Source: Sphingomonas sp. (GTDB lineage Bacteria > Pseudomonadota > Alphaproteobacteria > Sphingomonadales > Sphingomonadaceae). Taken from it: a stretch of DNA of 64,000 nucleotides. Below the pieces are notes generated by a model. The model had not been told where the DNA came from. It ran no database searches and saw only the letters and a list, made by a program, of their open reading frames with translations. The first letter of the stretch is position 1. The number at the start of each line of letters is the position of its first letter. The stretch is taken from positions 124,001 to 188,000 of the forward strand of contig JAFKLY010000008.1 in the NCBI GenBank assembly GCA_017304655.1, written 5' to 3'. Positions 42,313 to 55,733 of this stretch are shown piece by piece. Both the position numbers and the translations under genes were made by a program.

Positions 42313-42339
42313 TTTAGGTCAAAATAACTTACCTAAATG
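42313..42339. promoter_or_regulatory. Perfect dyad upstream of gltD with LysR-like spacing
   Basis: ATTTAGGT, 11 nt, ACCTAAAT: 8-bp perfect arms in an AT-rich patch 66 bp before the gltD start. The T-N11-A geometry is that of LysR-type regulator boxes, and LysR-type proteins control glutamate synthase in several bacteria. Candidate operator of gltD-gltB. Confidence 0.5.
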
Positions 42340-42404
42340 CCATGAATCGCGTGACTCCGCCATTTTTTGGGGTTAGCGCCGTCGCCGATTGAAAGGGGAC
42401 ACTC

Positions 42405-43850
42405 ATGGCCGAGAATCCGATGCTCAAGTTCGTGGTGCGATCGCAATCCTATCCGGAGAAGCGGTCGGCAGGCGAACGCGCCCATGATTTCCATGAAATT
42501 TCGCAAAGCTTCTCGACCGAAGGCGCCGAGAGCCAGGCAGCGCGCTGCTCGCAATGCGGCGTGCCCTATTGCTCGGTGCACTGCCCGCTGCACAACCACA
42601 TCCCCGACTGGCTGAAGCTGACCGCCGAAGGCCGCCTGCGCGAGGCCTATGAGCTCTCCAACATGACCTCCACAATGCCGGAGATCTGCGGCCGCATCTG
42701 CCCGCAGGACCGGCTGTGTGAGGGCAATTGCGTCATCGAATTCTCCGGCCATGGCTCTGTCACCATCGGCTCGGTCGAGAAGTTCATCACCGACACGGCC
42801 TGGAAGGAAGGCTGGGTCGAGCCCGTGCGCGTCGACGAGGCGACCGGCCTCTCCGTCGGCATCATCGGCGCTGGCCCGGGCGGCCTCACCGCGGCGGAAT
42901 ATCTGCGCGCGGCAGGACACGAGGTGCATGTCTACGACCGCTATGACCGCGCCGGCGGCCTGCTGACCTATGGCATCCCCGGCTTCAAGCTGGAGAAGGA
43001 CGTGGTCATGCGCCGCGTCCGTCGGTTGGAGGAAGCCGGTATCCGGTTCCATCTCGGCTTCGAGGTCGGACGCGATGCGACGCTCGCCGAGCTGCGCGAG
43101 AAGCATGACGCGATCCTGATCGCCACCGGCGTCTACAAGGCGCGTGCCATGAAGATGCCCGGCGTCGGCACCAAGGGCGTGGTCAAGGCGCTCGACTTCC
43201 TCACGGCGTCCAACAAGGCCGGCTTCGGCGACGCCGTACCAAGCCACGAGGACGGATCGCTGCTCGCAACCGGCAAGGACGTGGTCGTCATCGGCGGCGG
43301 CGACACCGCCATGGACTGCGTGCGCACGTCCATCCGCCAGGGCGCCCGCTCGGTGCGCTGCCTCTACCGCCGCGACCGGGAAAACATGCCCGGTTCGCAG
43401 CGCGAAGTGCAGAATGCCGAGGAGGAAGGCGTCGAATTCGTCTGGCTGTCCGCCCCCGTCGCGTTCGAAGGCACGGAGCAGGTGACTGGTGTGAAGCTCA
43501 CCCGCATGCGCCTGGGCCAGCCGGACGCCTCCGGCCGCCGCGCGCCCGAGCCCGATCCGGGCAGCGAAGCGAGCATCCCGGCCGATCTCGTCATCAAGGC
43601 CCTGGGCTTCGATCCCGAGGATCTGCCCACCATGTTCGACGATCCCGGCCTGGCCGTGACGCGCTGGGGCACGCTGCGCGTCGACCATCGCTCGATGATG
43701 ACCAGCGTTGATGGCGTCTTCGCCGCCGGCGACATCGTGCGCGGTGCCAGCCTCGTCGTCTGGGCGATCCGCGATGGCCGCGATGTGGCCGAGCACATGC
43801 TGGCCTATCTCAAGGCCAAGGCACCGAAGCGGCAGCAGGTCGCGGCGTAA
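42405..43850 (+). CDS. gltD: Glutamate synthase small subunit
   Basis: 481 residues. The N-terminal domain carries the iron-sulfur cysteines (CSQCGVPYCSVHCPLHN and CGRICPQDRLCEGNC). FAD-binding (IIGAGPGGLTAAEYLRAAG) and NADPH-binding (VVIGGGDTAMDCVRTSIRQG) Rossmann folds follow. It feeds electrons from NADPH to the large subunit, which makes two glutamates from glutamine and 2-oxoglutarate. AAGGGG upstream supports the ATG. The stop shares one base with the next start codon. Confidence 0.96.
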   Translation: MAENPMLKFVVRSQSYPEKRSAGERAHDFHEISQSFSTEGAESQAARCSQCGVPYCSVHCPLHNHIPDWLKLTAEGRLREAYELSNMTSTMPEICGRICPQDRLCEGNCVIEFSGHGSVTIGSVEKFITDTAWKEGWVEPVRVDEATGLSVGIIGAGPGGLTAAEYLRAAGHEVHVYDRYDRAGGLLTYGIPGFKLEKDVVMRRVRRLEEAGIRFHLGFEVGRDATLAELREKHDAILIATGVYKARAMKMPGVGTKGVVKALDFLTASNKAGFGDAVPSHEDGSLLATGKDVVVIGGGDTAMDCVRTSIRQGARSVRCLYRRDRENMPGSQREVQNAEEEGVEFVWLSAPVAFEGTEQVTGVKLTRMRLGQPDASGRRAPEPDPGSEASIPADLVIKALGFDPEDLPTMFDDPGLAVTRWGTLRVDHRSMMTSVDGVFAAGDIVRGASLVVWAIRDGRDVAEHMLAYLKAKAPKRQQVAA

Positions 43851-44437
43851 TGCGCAAGCGCACTTTCGCCCTTGCGTTGGCGCTGACCACTCTCGCCGCG
43901 CCACTTTGCGCGCAGAGCGAGGCCCAGCCGGCCGCCGCGCCGGCCCAATCGCCAGCGGGTCTTGCATCCGCGCGCAAGCTCCTCGCCATGATGAAGATCG
44001 ATCGCACAATCGGCATGATGTTCGAAAGGCTGGTGCCGCTCATGGCGCAGGCTACGATCGGCTCACTGGAGTCCGAGCCGAGCACGGCCGCCATGATGAA
44101 GTCGATGGAAGCCAAACCCGGTAATAGGGAGCGGCTACTCGCCATTTTCAGCGAGGAGTTCACGACCGAGCTGGCCCAGGCAACCCCTGCCCTCATCGAG
44201 CGGACCGCAAAGGAATATGCGAACGTATTCAGCCCGAAGGAGCTGGATGAACTGGTTGCCTTCTACACCAGCGGAACTGGCGAAAAAATGATCAAGGTCA
44301 TGCCCGATCTGCAGCAGAAATTGTCCACCTTCGGCCAGACGACTGGTCGCGAGGTAGGCGCGCGCGCCGGCGAACGAGCGATGCAGCGCGCCTTTGGCGA
44401 GCTCATGCCTCAGGGCGAGAAAGCGCCCAAATCATGA
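43850..44437 (+). CDS. DUF2059-family exported protein
   Basis: 195 residues. Signal peptide (TFALALALTTLAAPLCAQ), then a helical domain with FSEEFTTELAQATPALIERT and NVFSPKELDELVAFYTSGTGEKMI, the DUF2059 signature. Function unknown; members occur singly in the periplasm of many proteobacteria. It is inserted between gltD and gltB, overlapping the gltD stop by one base, so it is translated with glutamate synthase although no functional link is known. Confidence 0.9.
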   Translation: MRKRTFALALALTTLAAPLCAQSEAQPAAAPAQSPAGLASARKLLAMMKIDRTIGMMFERLVPLMAQATIGSLESEPSTAAMMKSMEAKPGNRERLLAIFSEEFTTELAQATPALIERTAKEYANVFSPKELDELVAFYTSGTGEKMIKVMPDLQQKLSTFGQTTGREVGARAGERAMQRAFGELMPQGEKAPKS

Positions 44438-44510
44438 CCGCCGCCACACAGACTATCCCAGGCGCCACGCGCGCCGACCAGCAGTCACGCAAGTAAAGGA
44501 GGTCGAAGCC

Positions 44511-49028
<4,518 letters not shown>

Positions 49029-49041
49029 CGAACCGATCAAT

Positions 49042-49075
49042 GCGGCCCGGCCCATGATGGTGCCGGGCCGCTTTT
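49042..49075 (+). terminator. Rho-independent terminator of gltB
   Basis: GCGGCCCGGC (49042-49051) and GCCGGGCCGC (49062-49071) form a perfect 10-bp stem with a 10-nt loop, followed by TTTT. Confidence 0.92.
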
Positions 49076-49147
49076 GCCTGCGCGCTCCGACGGGGCGTCC
49101 CGCGACTGAGTGACGCTGGAACAGCGGCAGCCATCAGGCTCGGATTG

Positions 49148-49699
49148 CTATTGAAGATCGGCGGGCCTGTTGCTCGTCACGATACCGGGCCGCCCGACCC
49201 GAACGACCCCGTCAGGCAATTGGGCCGAGACCATCGTGAAATCCTGCCGCGCCGACGTTTCTTGCGCGACAGGCCCGCCCACGACCGGCGCGGCTGCCGG
49301 CGACACGACCACTGGCGCTTCCTGAGACTGACCGCTGGGCGGGTCATAGCGCGCGCCCTCATAGGACGACGTTTCATAGGAAGACGTCTGATACTCGACA
49401 TCGGCCTTTGCCTGGCCGTCATAGGATGCATCGGCATAAAGCGCGGGCGGATCGGGATAAAGATGCGCGTCGCATCCCTGGCACTCATAGGAGGTCGGCC
49501 CGTTCAGGTCGGCGCCGTCCTGATCGGGCATCGCCGCCAGCGCAACCGGTCCGTCCGCCGAGAAGCTGCCGTAGGCCAGCTCCGGCGCACCACTCAACCG
49601 GGGCGCCCCGGTGGTATAGTTGCCCGCCACGATCCCGCCCAGCGTTCCGCCAAGCGCGACGGCACCTGCGATAATCAACTGGTGCACCGCGATCCGCAT
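49148..49699 (-). CDS. Exported hypothetical protein with a CxxC motif
   Basis: 183 residues. An N-terminal hydrophobic segment (LIIAGAVALGGTLGGIVAG) acts as signal or anchor. A YECQGCDAHLYPD segment gives one CxxC pair, then a low-complexity Tyr/Ser-rich stretch (YQTSSYETSSYEGARYD) and a Pro/Val-rich tail. GGGAGG upstream fixes ATG 49699. I do not recognise a family. It sits between the gltB terminator and a divergent GST gene. Confidence 0.65.
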   Translation of the reverse strand: MRIAVHQLIIAGAVALGGTLGGIVAGNYTTGAPRLSGAPELAYGSFSADGPVALAAMPDQDGADLNGPTSYECQGCDAHLYPDPPALYADASYDGQAKADVEYQTSSYETSSYEGARYDPPSGQSQEAPVVVSPAAAPVVGGPVAQETSARQDFTMVSAQLPDGVVRVGRPGIVTSNRPADLQ

Positions 49700-49833
49700 G
49701 ACTTTCCTCCCGGGAAGCATCGTCCCTGACGGCACCCGCGCCATCAGCCGGACCTCCCCACAACGCACCAAAGCCGAACTGGATGCAGAATACGGCTAGG
49801 CGCAGCAGACAACGCCCCTTAATGGTCGAGCGA

Positions 49834-50505
49834 ATGTGGCACCTCTATCAGTTCCCGCTCTGTCCCTTCTCCCGCAAAGTGCGGTTTCTGATGGCGGAAA
49901 AGGGCATCATCTATGAGCTGGTGCGCGAATCACCGTGGGAAGCGCGGGACGAATTTCTCGACCTCAATCCCGCCGGCATGACCCCGGTGCTGGTTGCCGA
50001 CGACAGCGCCGCGACACTCGTCGACAGTCAGGCGATCTGCGAATATTTCGAGGAGACGATCGAGCACTTCCCGCTCATTTCCGGCTCGACACTGGCGCGT
50101 GCCGAGATCCGGCGGCTGGTCGCCTGGTTCGACCAGATCGTCTATCGCGATGTCGTCGCGCCGCTGCTCAACGAGCGGATGATCAAGCGCATCGTCTCAC
50201 GCGCCTCGCCGGATGGCGGCGCCCTGCGCGACGCGATGCGCAAGGCCAACACTCATATGGATTATATGGATTATCTGCTCGATCACCGCAGCTGGCTGGC
50301 GGGCGGGACCATGACACTGGCCGATATCACCGCCGCCGCACATATTTCCGTCGCCGATTATCTGGGCGGGATCGACTGGGAAGGCCACAAGCCGACCAAG
50401 CGCTGGTATGCCGCCATCAAGTCGCGCCCGTCGTTCCGTCCGCTGCTTGCCGAGCGGATGGAGATCGTCACCCCGCCGAAATATTACGACCAGCCGGACT
50501 TCTGA
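49834..50505 (+). CDS. fzlA: FzlA-like glutathione S-transferase-fold protein
   Basis: About 223 residues. N-terminal thioredoxin-like domain begins at once (WHLYQFPLCPFSRKVRFLM), with NPAGMTPVL and DSQAICEYFEE; the C-terminal helical domain has LVAWFDQIVYRDVV, LLDHRSWLAG, LADITAAAHISVADYLGGIDW and RWYAAIKSRPSFRPLL. This C-terminal wording is that of FzlA, the alphaproteobacterial FtsZ-binding GST homolog needed for constriction. ATG 49834 matches the family start; ATG 49822 or 49783 would add residues. Stand-alone gene. Confidence 0.78.
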   Translation: MWHLYQFPLCPFSRKVRFLMAEKGIIYELVRESPWEARDEFLDLNPAGMTPVLVADDSAATLVDSQAICEYFEETIEHFPLISGSTLARAEIRRLVAWFDQIVYRDVVAPLLNERMIKRIVSRASPDGGALRDAMRKANTHMDYMDYLLDHRSWLAGGTMTLADITAAAHISVADYLGGIDWEGHKPTKRWYAAIKSRPSFRPLLAERMEIVTPPKYYDQPDF

Positions 50506-50541
50506 GTCAGGCTGGTCGCGCACAAGCCGGGAAGATGGAGC

Positions 50542-51705
50542 TTAATCGTCCGTTTCGCGCGCGATGTAGACGCGATTGCGGCCATGTTCCTTGGCCAGAT
50601 AGAGCGCACGATCGGCGGCCTTGAGCGCCTCGCGCGGTTCTGAATAGGCGAACACATCGGCCACGCCACCCGAGAAGGTGACCTGATCCATGCGCTCGCC
50701 GGTCTTGCGGTCGACCAGATTGCGCTCGGCCATGTCCGCCCGCGCATCGTCGACGAGCTTGGCGGCCTCCGCGACTGTCATCCCGCGAAACAGCATGACG
50801 AATTCCTCGCCACCGTGCCGCGCGACGTGACATTTGTCGCCCGAGATCTTGGCAAGCAGACCTGCCACGAACTTGAGCACGCGGTCACCCGCGTCATGGC
50901 CATGCGAATCGTTGATATTCTTGAAGTGATCGATGTCGCAGAACGCCACGGTCAGCGGCTCGTTGTTGCGCTGCGCCACCGCGGCTTCGTCCCGCAGCGT
51001 GTTCTCGAAACTGCGGCGATTGGGCAGGCCGGTCAGATGATCCTGCTCGGCCGCCTTGCGCGCATTTTCGAGATTCTTCTGGAGCAGGCGCGTCTGCTTC
51101 TGGCCATCGCGCATCCGCACCTCGACCTCGCGGGTCTTTTCGATCATCGTCCGGGTCAGCGACACGAGATTGGCGATCGTATCGCTGCCGGGATCACTCT
51201 TGGTCAGCTCGGCCGCCTGCTTCTGCAACGCCGCGCCAAAATCCTTGGCTGAGTTGCTCGACTGATCGGCAATGCCGGTCAGCTGGTTGAGATTCTCCTC
51301 AACCTTCTCCAGCATATCATGCAACGTGTCAGGGGTGAGTTCTTCTGCCCGCTGATCGGCGATGATCCGCTCGGCCACGCCGTTCGTCAGCTTGCCCTTG
51401 TCGCTCAGGATCGCGCGGACAGCCTTCTCGATCGCCAGGTCGTTGCCCGTAATATAGTCGAGTGCCAGCCCGAAATTGAGCGGCGTCAGATCCAGATCAT
51501 GCGCGAACAGAAAGCTGCCGACATCCTCGTAGAGCGTCTTGCGACGCTCCACTTCGCGACTGAGTCGGCCATTGCCGGTCTCACGCGCTGCCTGTTCAAC
51601 GAACGATGCGGATTGATCTGAATTGGCTTCAGCAATGCCCAGCATACGGCCGAGACGGGCGAGCCTGCCCCCAAAACTTTCGGATGACGCTTGTGCGGCA
51701 GACAT
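50542..51705 (-). CDS. Diguanylate cyclase (GGDEF domain)
   Basis: 387 residues. An N-terminal ~150-residue helical region of no recognised family and a coiled-coil-like linker (EKTREVEVRMRDGQKQ) precede a GGDEF domain with DHLTGLPNRRSF, FCDIDHFKNIND and active-site HGGEEF near 296. The inhibitory RxxD site expected upstream of GGEEF is absent (GDKC instead), so product inhibition may be lost. It makes cyclic di-GMP, promoting sessile behaviour. No transmembrane helix, so a cytosolic sensor. Confidence 0.9.
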   Translation of the reverse strand: MSAAQASSESFGGRLARLGRMLGIAEANSDQSASFVEQAARETGNGRLSREVERRKTLYEDVGSFLFAHDLDLTPLNFGLALDYITGNDLAIEKAVRAILSDKGKLTNGVAERIIADQRAEELTPDTLHDMLEKVEENLNQLTGIADQSSNSAKDFGAALQKQAAELTKSDPGSDTIANLVSLTRTMIEKTREVEVRMRDGQKQTRLLQKNLENARKAAEQDHLTGLPNRRSFENTLRDEAAVAQRNNEPLTVAFCDIDHFKNINDSHGHDAGDRVLKFVAGLLAKISGDKCHVARHGGEEFVMLFRGMTVAEAAKLVDDARADMAERNLVDRKTGERMDQVTFSGGVADVFAYSEPREALKAADRALYLAKEHGRNRVYIARETDD

Positions 51706-52031
51706 GCCTGACCTCCTGCAATGGAGGCCTTGTAGTCAGCCGTGGTAAACAAAGTTTTGATCGTGGCTGATTTTACATCCCCGAAATCGCGGATTTCCGG
51801 GATTTCCTTCTCTTTTCCCCATTCCACCTTTCTTTCCCGATGCTTGGCTGGGGGTCGAGGCATTGGGCGGTTCATGGTCAGGCAAGGTTCAGCCGGACCT
51901 CGCGATGACTGACATCCGATGCAGGCATCCCCTCCCCGCCGACGCAGTTTCAAAGACTTGCCACGCGCCGCGCCGGTGGACGTCGCTCATTTCCGTGATA
52001 CCATTCCTGCGAGAGGCGATAGAGTAACCGG
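51706..52031. other. Divergent intergenic region, cyclase / M16 protease
   Basis: 326 bp with no supported gene. Apart from the hairpin at the cyclase ribosome-binding site it contains an imperfect stem near 51777-51799 (CCCG-AAATC, GATTT-C-CGGG). Promoters of both flanking genes must lie here. Confidence 0.5.
51712..51727 (-). promoter_or_regulatory. Hairpin overlapping the cyclase Shine-Dalgarno
   Basis: On the minus strand CCTCC-ATTGCA-GGAGG can pair five GC-rich bases; the second arm is the AGGAGG ribosome-binding site of the diguanylate cyclase, 6 nt before its ATG. Folding would hide the site and lower translation. Only 5 bp, so modest. Confidence 0.4.
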
Positions 52032-54977
52032 ATGACCATCAAGATTGCTGTTCGCCGGATTGTCTCGGCGTTTCTAGCCGCAAGCCTGCTTGCGCCTCTC
52101 CCGTCGCAGGCCCAGACATCTGCCCCGACCGCGCGGCCGTTACTCGCCGCGAATCCCGCAGAAGCCGCCGCAAAGCGCCCCTGGCTCTACGAGAAAAGCG
52201 ACGTCCCCATGGATCCGGCATGGCGGTTCGGCGTGCTGCCCAACGGTCTGCGCTATGCCATCCGCCGCAACGACGTCCCTGCCGGGCAAGTCTCGATTCG
52301 TGTTCGCGTCGACGTCGGGTCGCTCATGGAGGAACCGAGCGAAGCCGGCTTCGCGCATTTCATCGAGCACCTCTCCTTTCGCGGATCGCGCAATGTGCCC
52401 GATGGCGAATCCAAGCGCATCTGGCAGCGGCTGGGCGCGGAGTTCGGCAGCGACACCAATGCGCAGACCTCGCCCACGGGCACCACGTTCGCCCTCGATC
52501 TGCCCCGGGCCACCGACGCCGGCATCGACGAGAGCCTGAAGATCCTCGCCGGGATGCTGGCCGAACCCAATATCGCCGCCGCCCCAGTCAATGCCGAACG
52601 CGCCGTGATCCTCGCGGAACGGCGTGAAGGCCTCAGCCCCATGGCGAGCGTAGGCGACGAGGTGCGCAAATTCTATTTCGCTGGGCAGCGGCTCGGCCGG
52701 CACAGCCCGATCGGCACCGAAGCGACGCTGAACGCCGCCACGGCAGAGCGGCTCCGCGCCTTCCACGATCGCTGGTATCGCCCCGACCGGACCGTCATTG
52801 CCATCTCCGGCGCGATGGACCCGGCGGCGATGGAAGCGAAGCTGCAGGCGCATTTCGGCGGCTGGCAGGCAAAGGGCCCGGCGCAGCCGCTCCCCGACTT
52901 CGGCAAGCCGGACCCGAAAGCGCCGGCCGCCAAGGTGGTAGTCGAGCCGAGCGCACCTTATTCGGTGGGGCTTGCCTATCTGCGCCCCTGGACCTTCAAC
53001 GAGGACACGATTGCCTTCAATCAGGCGCGCCTTGCCGATGAACTGGCGCTGCAACTGATCAATCGCCGGCTGGAAATCGCCGCCAGCCAAGGCGCGAGCT
53101 TCCTCCAGGCCAGCGTCTCGCTCGACGACAGCTATCGCTCCGCCAATGCGACCTATGTGACCATCGTCCCCATCGGCAACGACTGGGAGAAGGCGCTGAA
53201 GGACGTGCGCGCCATCATCGAGGACGCGCGGCGTACCCCGCCCAGCCAGGCAGACATCGACCGGGAGTTCGCTGGCATGGAAACCGGCTTCAACTCCGCC
53301 GCAGCCACCGCGCGGGTAGAAGGCAGCGCGAACCAGACGGAAATGCTTGTCGGCGCGGTGGATATTCGCGAAACGATCGTCACCCCGCAGGCGCAGCTCG
53401 ATATCTACCGATCAGCCCGCAAATATATGACGCCCGAGCAGCTGCTCGCATCGACCCGGCGGCTCTTCTCCGCCAGCGCGGAGCGCACCCTGCTCAGCCT
53501 CAAGGCACCACAGCCCAATGCGCTGGCGCGCCTGAACGCCGCCTTCCGCGCGCCTGTCCAGCCCGCCGCCAATGCCCGGCTGGGCGACAAGGCCGTGACG
53601 ATGGCTTCGCTCCCTCCCCTGCCCGCGCCGGGCAAGATTCTCTCGCGCACGCCCGTCGGCGTGCTCGGCATCGAAGAGGTCGCTTTCGCCAACGGCGTGA
53701 AGCTGCTGGTACTCGGCAACAAGTCTGAGCCCGGCCGCGTGCGCGTGACCGTCCGGTTCGGCCATGGCCGGCAGAGCTTCCCGGCGGGCGAGGACAATGC
53801 CTTGTGGGCCGCGCCTTATGCGCTGGCTGCCAGTGGCATCGGCGATCTCGACCAGCGCGACCTGCTTGAGCTGATGAATGGCCGGCGCCTGTCGCTCGAC
53901 TTCGGGATCGATGAGGACGCCTTCACTTTCAACGCTGTGACCGGGCCGGAGGATTATCGCGACCAGCTGCGCCTGTTCGCGACCAAGCTCGCTTTTCCGC
54001 GCTGGGACGAAGCGCCGCTCAAGCGCGTCTTCGCGACCATGGAAGCAGGCTACACGCCTGTGCCAAGTTCGGCAGCCGAGGCCATTGAGCGCGATCTCGA
54101 CTGGATGCTGCGCAATCGCGACGGCCGGTTCGCGCCCGCCAGCCCCTCGGACCGCGACGCGCTGACGCTGGACCGGTTCAAGGCGCTGTGGGCGCCGCGC
54201 CTCGCCTCGGGGCCGATCGAGGTTCAGGTGTATGGCGATATCGACGCGGAAGAGGCCATCGCCGCCGTCGCCGCGACTTTCGGCGCCCTGCCGCCACGCC
54301 CCGACACCCCGCCGCCGCCCGCGAACAAGGCGCTCCATTTCCCCGCGCCGGTCGGCTCCCCCGTGCTGATTGCTCACAACGGCCCGCGCGAACAGGCGGC
54401 CGCCGTGATGGCCTGGCCGACGGGCGGAGGCCCTGCGCAGGTGAAGGAGAGCCGCCAGCTGGATATGCTCGCCCGCATCATCAGCGATCGACTGTTCGAG
54501 AAGTTCCGCTCGATCGATGGCGCTGCCTACACGCCGAGCGCATCGAGCGTCTGGCCGGACAGCTCCGAAAGCGGCGGCTTCCTGATCGTCCAGAGCCAGC
54601 TCAAGCCGGACCGGATTCCGGCCTTCTTCCAGCTCATGAACGAGATCGCGACAGATCTGGCGACCAAGCCGGTCAGTCAGGATGAACTCGACCGGCAGGT
54701 AGAGCCGGTGCGCCAGCTGCTCAGCCGCGCGCTCTCGAGCAATGCCTTCTGGATGAACCAGCTTGCCGGCTACACGAGCGATCGGGACAAGCTGCCGCGC
54801 GCGGCAAGCATGGCGCAGGACATGATCGAGGTAACACCAGCCGAGCTGCAGGCGCTGGCCGCGCGTTATCTGCGACCGCAGACGAGCTGGTCCGCGGTCA
54901 TCCTGCCGAACGGCACGCCGATGCCGCGGATCGCAACCGGAGCAAGCGCGCCGTCCCAGCCCGCGCCATCCCGCTAA
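52032..54977 (+). CDS. M16-family zinc metallopeptidase, exported
   Basis: 981 residues. Signal peptide (IVSAFLAASLLAPLPSQAQ) then two M16 halves. The inverted zinc motif HFIEH (H109, E112, H113) is intact in the N-terminal half, with the further Glu in NAERAVILAERREG; the C-terminal half has no such motif, as usual for these clamshell peptidases. It degrades peptides in the periplasm or at the membrane. The Ala/Pro-rich C-terminus is non-conserved. Stand-alone. Confidence 0.92.
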   Translation: MTIKIAVRRIVSAFLAASLLAPLPSQAQTSAPTARPLLAANPAEAAAKRPWLYEKSDVPMDPAWRFGVLPNGLRYAIRRNDVPAGQVSIRVRVDVGSLMEEPSEAGFAHFIEHLSFRGSRNVPDGESKRIWQRLGAEFGSDTNAQTSPTGTTFALDLPRATDAGIDESLKILAGMLAEPNIAAAPVNAERAVILAERREGLSPMASVGDEVRKFYFAGQRLGRHSPIGTEATLNAATAERLRAFHDRWYRPDRTVIAISGAMDPAAMEAKLQAHFGGWQAKGPAQPLPDFGKPDPKAPAAKVVVEPSAPYSVGLAYLRPWTFNEDTIAFNQARLADELALQLINRRLEIAASQGASFLQASVSLDDSYRSANATYVTIVPIGNDWEKALKDVRAIIEDARRTPPSQADIDREFAGMETGFNSAAATARVEGSANQTEMLVGAVDIRETIVTPQAQLDIYRSARKYMTPEQLLASTRRLFSASAERTLLSLKAPQPNALARLNAAFRAPVQPAANARLGDKAVTMASLPPLPAPGKILSRTPVGVLGIEEVAFANGVKLLVLGNKSEPGRVRVTVRFGHGRQSFPAGEDNALWAAPYALAASGIGDLDQRDLLELMNGRRLSLDFGIDEDAFTFNAVTGPEDYRDQLRLFATKLAFPRWDEAPLKRVFATMEAGYTPVPSSAAEAIERDLDWMLRNRDGRFAPASPSDRDALTLDRFKALWAPRLASGPIEVQVYGDIDAEEAIAAVAATFGALPPRPDTPPPPANKALHFPAPVGSPVLIAHNGPREQAAAVMAWPTGGGPAQVKESRQLDMLARIISDRLFEKFRSIDGAAYTPSASSVWPDSSESGGFLIVQSQLKPDRIPAFFQLMNEIATDLATKPVSQDELDRQVEPVRQLLSRALSSNAFWMNQLAGYTSDRDKLPRAASMAQDMIEVTPAELQALAARYLRPQTSWSAVILPNGTPMPRIATGASAPSQPAPSR

Positions 54978-55092
54978 CGACCGCTGTCCGCTCATTGAGC
55001 ACTTGCGCACACGCGCAGGACGAACCACATGAGGGGCGTCGGCGCCTGTTCAATCAGACGCTGCCGCCCCGTGCCATGGCGAGAAGTGACCA

Positions 55093-55677
55093 ATGTTCAT
55101 CGAGACGGAACAAACCCCCAATCCTGCGACGCTGAAGTTCCTGCCCGGCCGGCAGGTCATGGCGAGCGGGACGCGCGACTTCGCCGATCCCGACGAGGCG
55201 GAAGCCTCTCCGCTGGCGCAGGCGCTGTTCGATCTGGGCGACGTGACCGGCGTCTTCTTCGGCCGCGATTTCGTCTCGGTGACCGCTGGCCCTGGTGTCG
55301 CCTGGAACGACCTGCGCACCGATGTGATCTCGATCCTGCTCGATCATTTCTCCGCCGACATGCCGCTGTTTCATGGCGGAAGCGCGCAGGATATCCGCGT
55401 GCCCGGGGAGGACGCGCAGGAGGCCCTGCCCGGTGACGATCCGGCCGATGCCGACATCATTGCCCAGATCCGCGAGTTGATCGACACCCGCGTGCGCCCC
55501 GCCGTGGCCAATGACGGCGGCGATATCGTTTATCGCGGCTTCGAGCGCGGCACGGTCTATCTGCGGATGCAAGGCGCCTGCGCGGGCTGCCCCTCGTCCA
55601 CCGCCACGCTCAAGAACGGCATCGAGCAACTGCTCAAGCATTATGTGCCGGAAGTGACGGACGTGCGCGCGGTCTGA
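55093..55677 (+). CDS. nfuA: NifU-like iron-sulfur cluster carrier (Nfu)
   Basis: 194 residues. N-terminal Nfu-specific domain (MFIETEQTPNPATLKFLPGR) and a C-terminal NifU-like domain with the cluster-binding CAGC motif (GACAGCPSSTATLKNGIE). It receives an Fe-S cluster at the dimer interface and hands it to client proteins. The order nfu-tsaB-rimI-mucR-fur is a conserved sphingomonad block. Confidence 0.93.
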   Translation: MFIETEQTPNPATLKFLPGRQVMASGTRDFADPDEAEASPLAQALFDLGDVTGVFFGRDFVSVTAGPGVAWNDLRTDVISILLDHFSADMPLFHGGSAQDIRVPGEDAQEALPGDDPADADIIAQIRELIDTRVRPAVANDGGDIVYRGFERGTVYLRMQGACAGCPSSTATLKNGIEQLLKHYVPEVTDVRAV

Positions 55678-55733
55678 CGCGTCCGAAGGGGGATGAAGGA
55701 AGTGTCGGCAAAGCTGGTCAGGCAGGCGGACGC

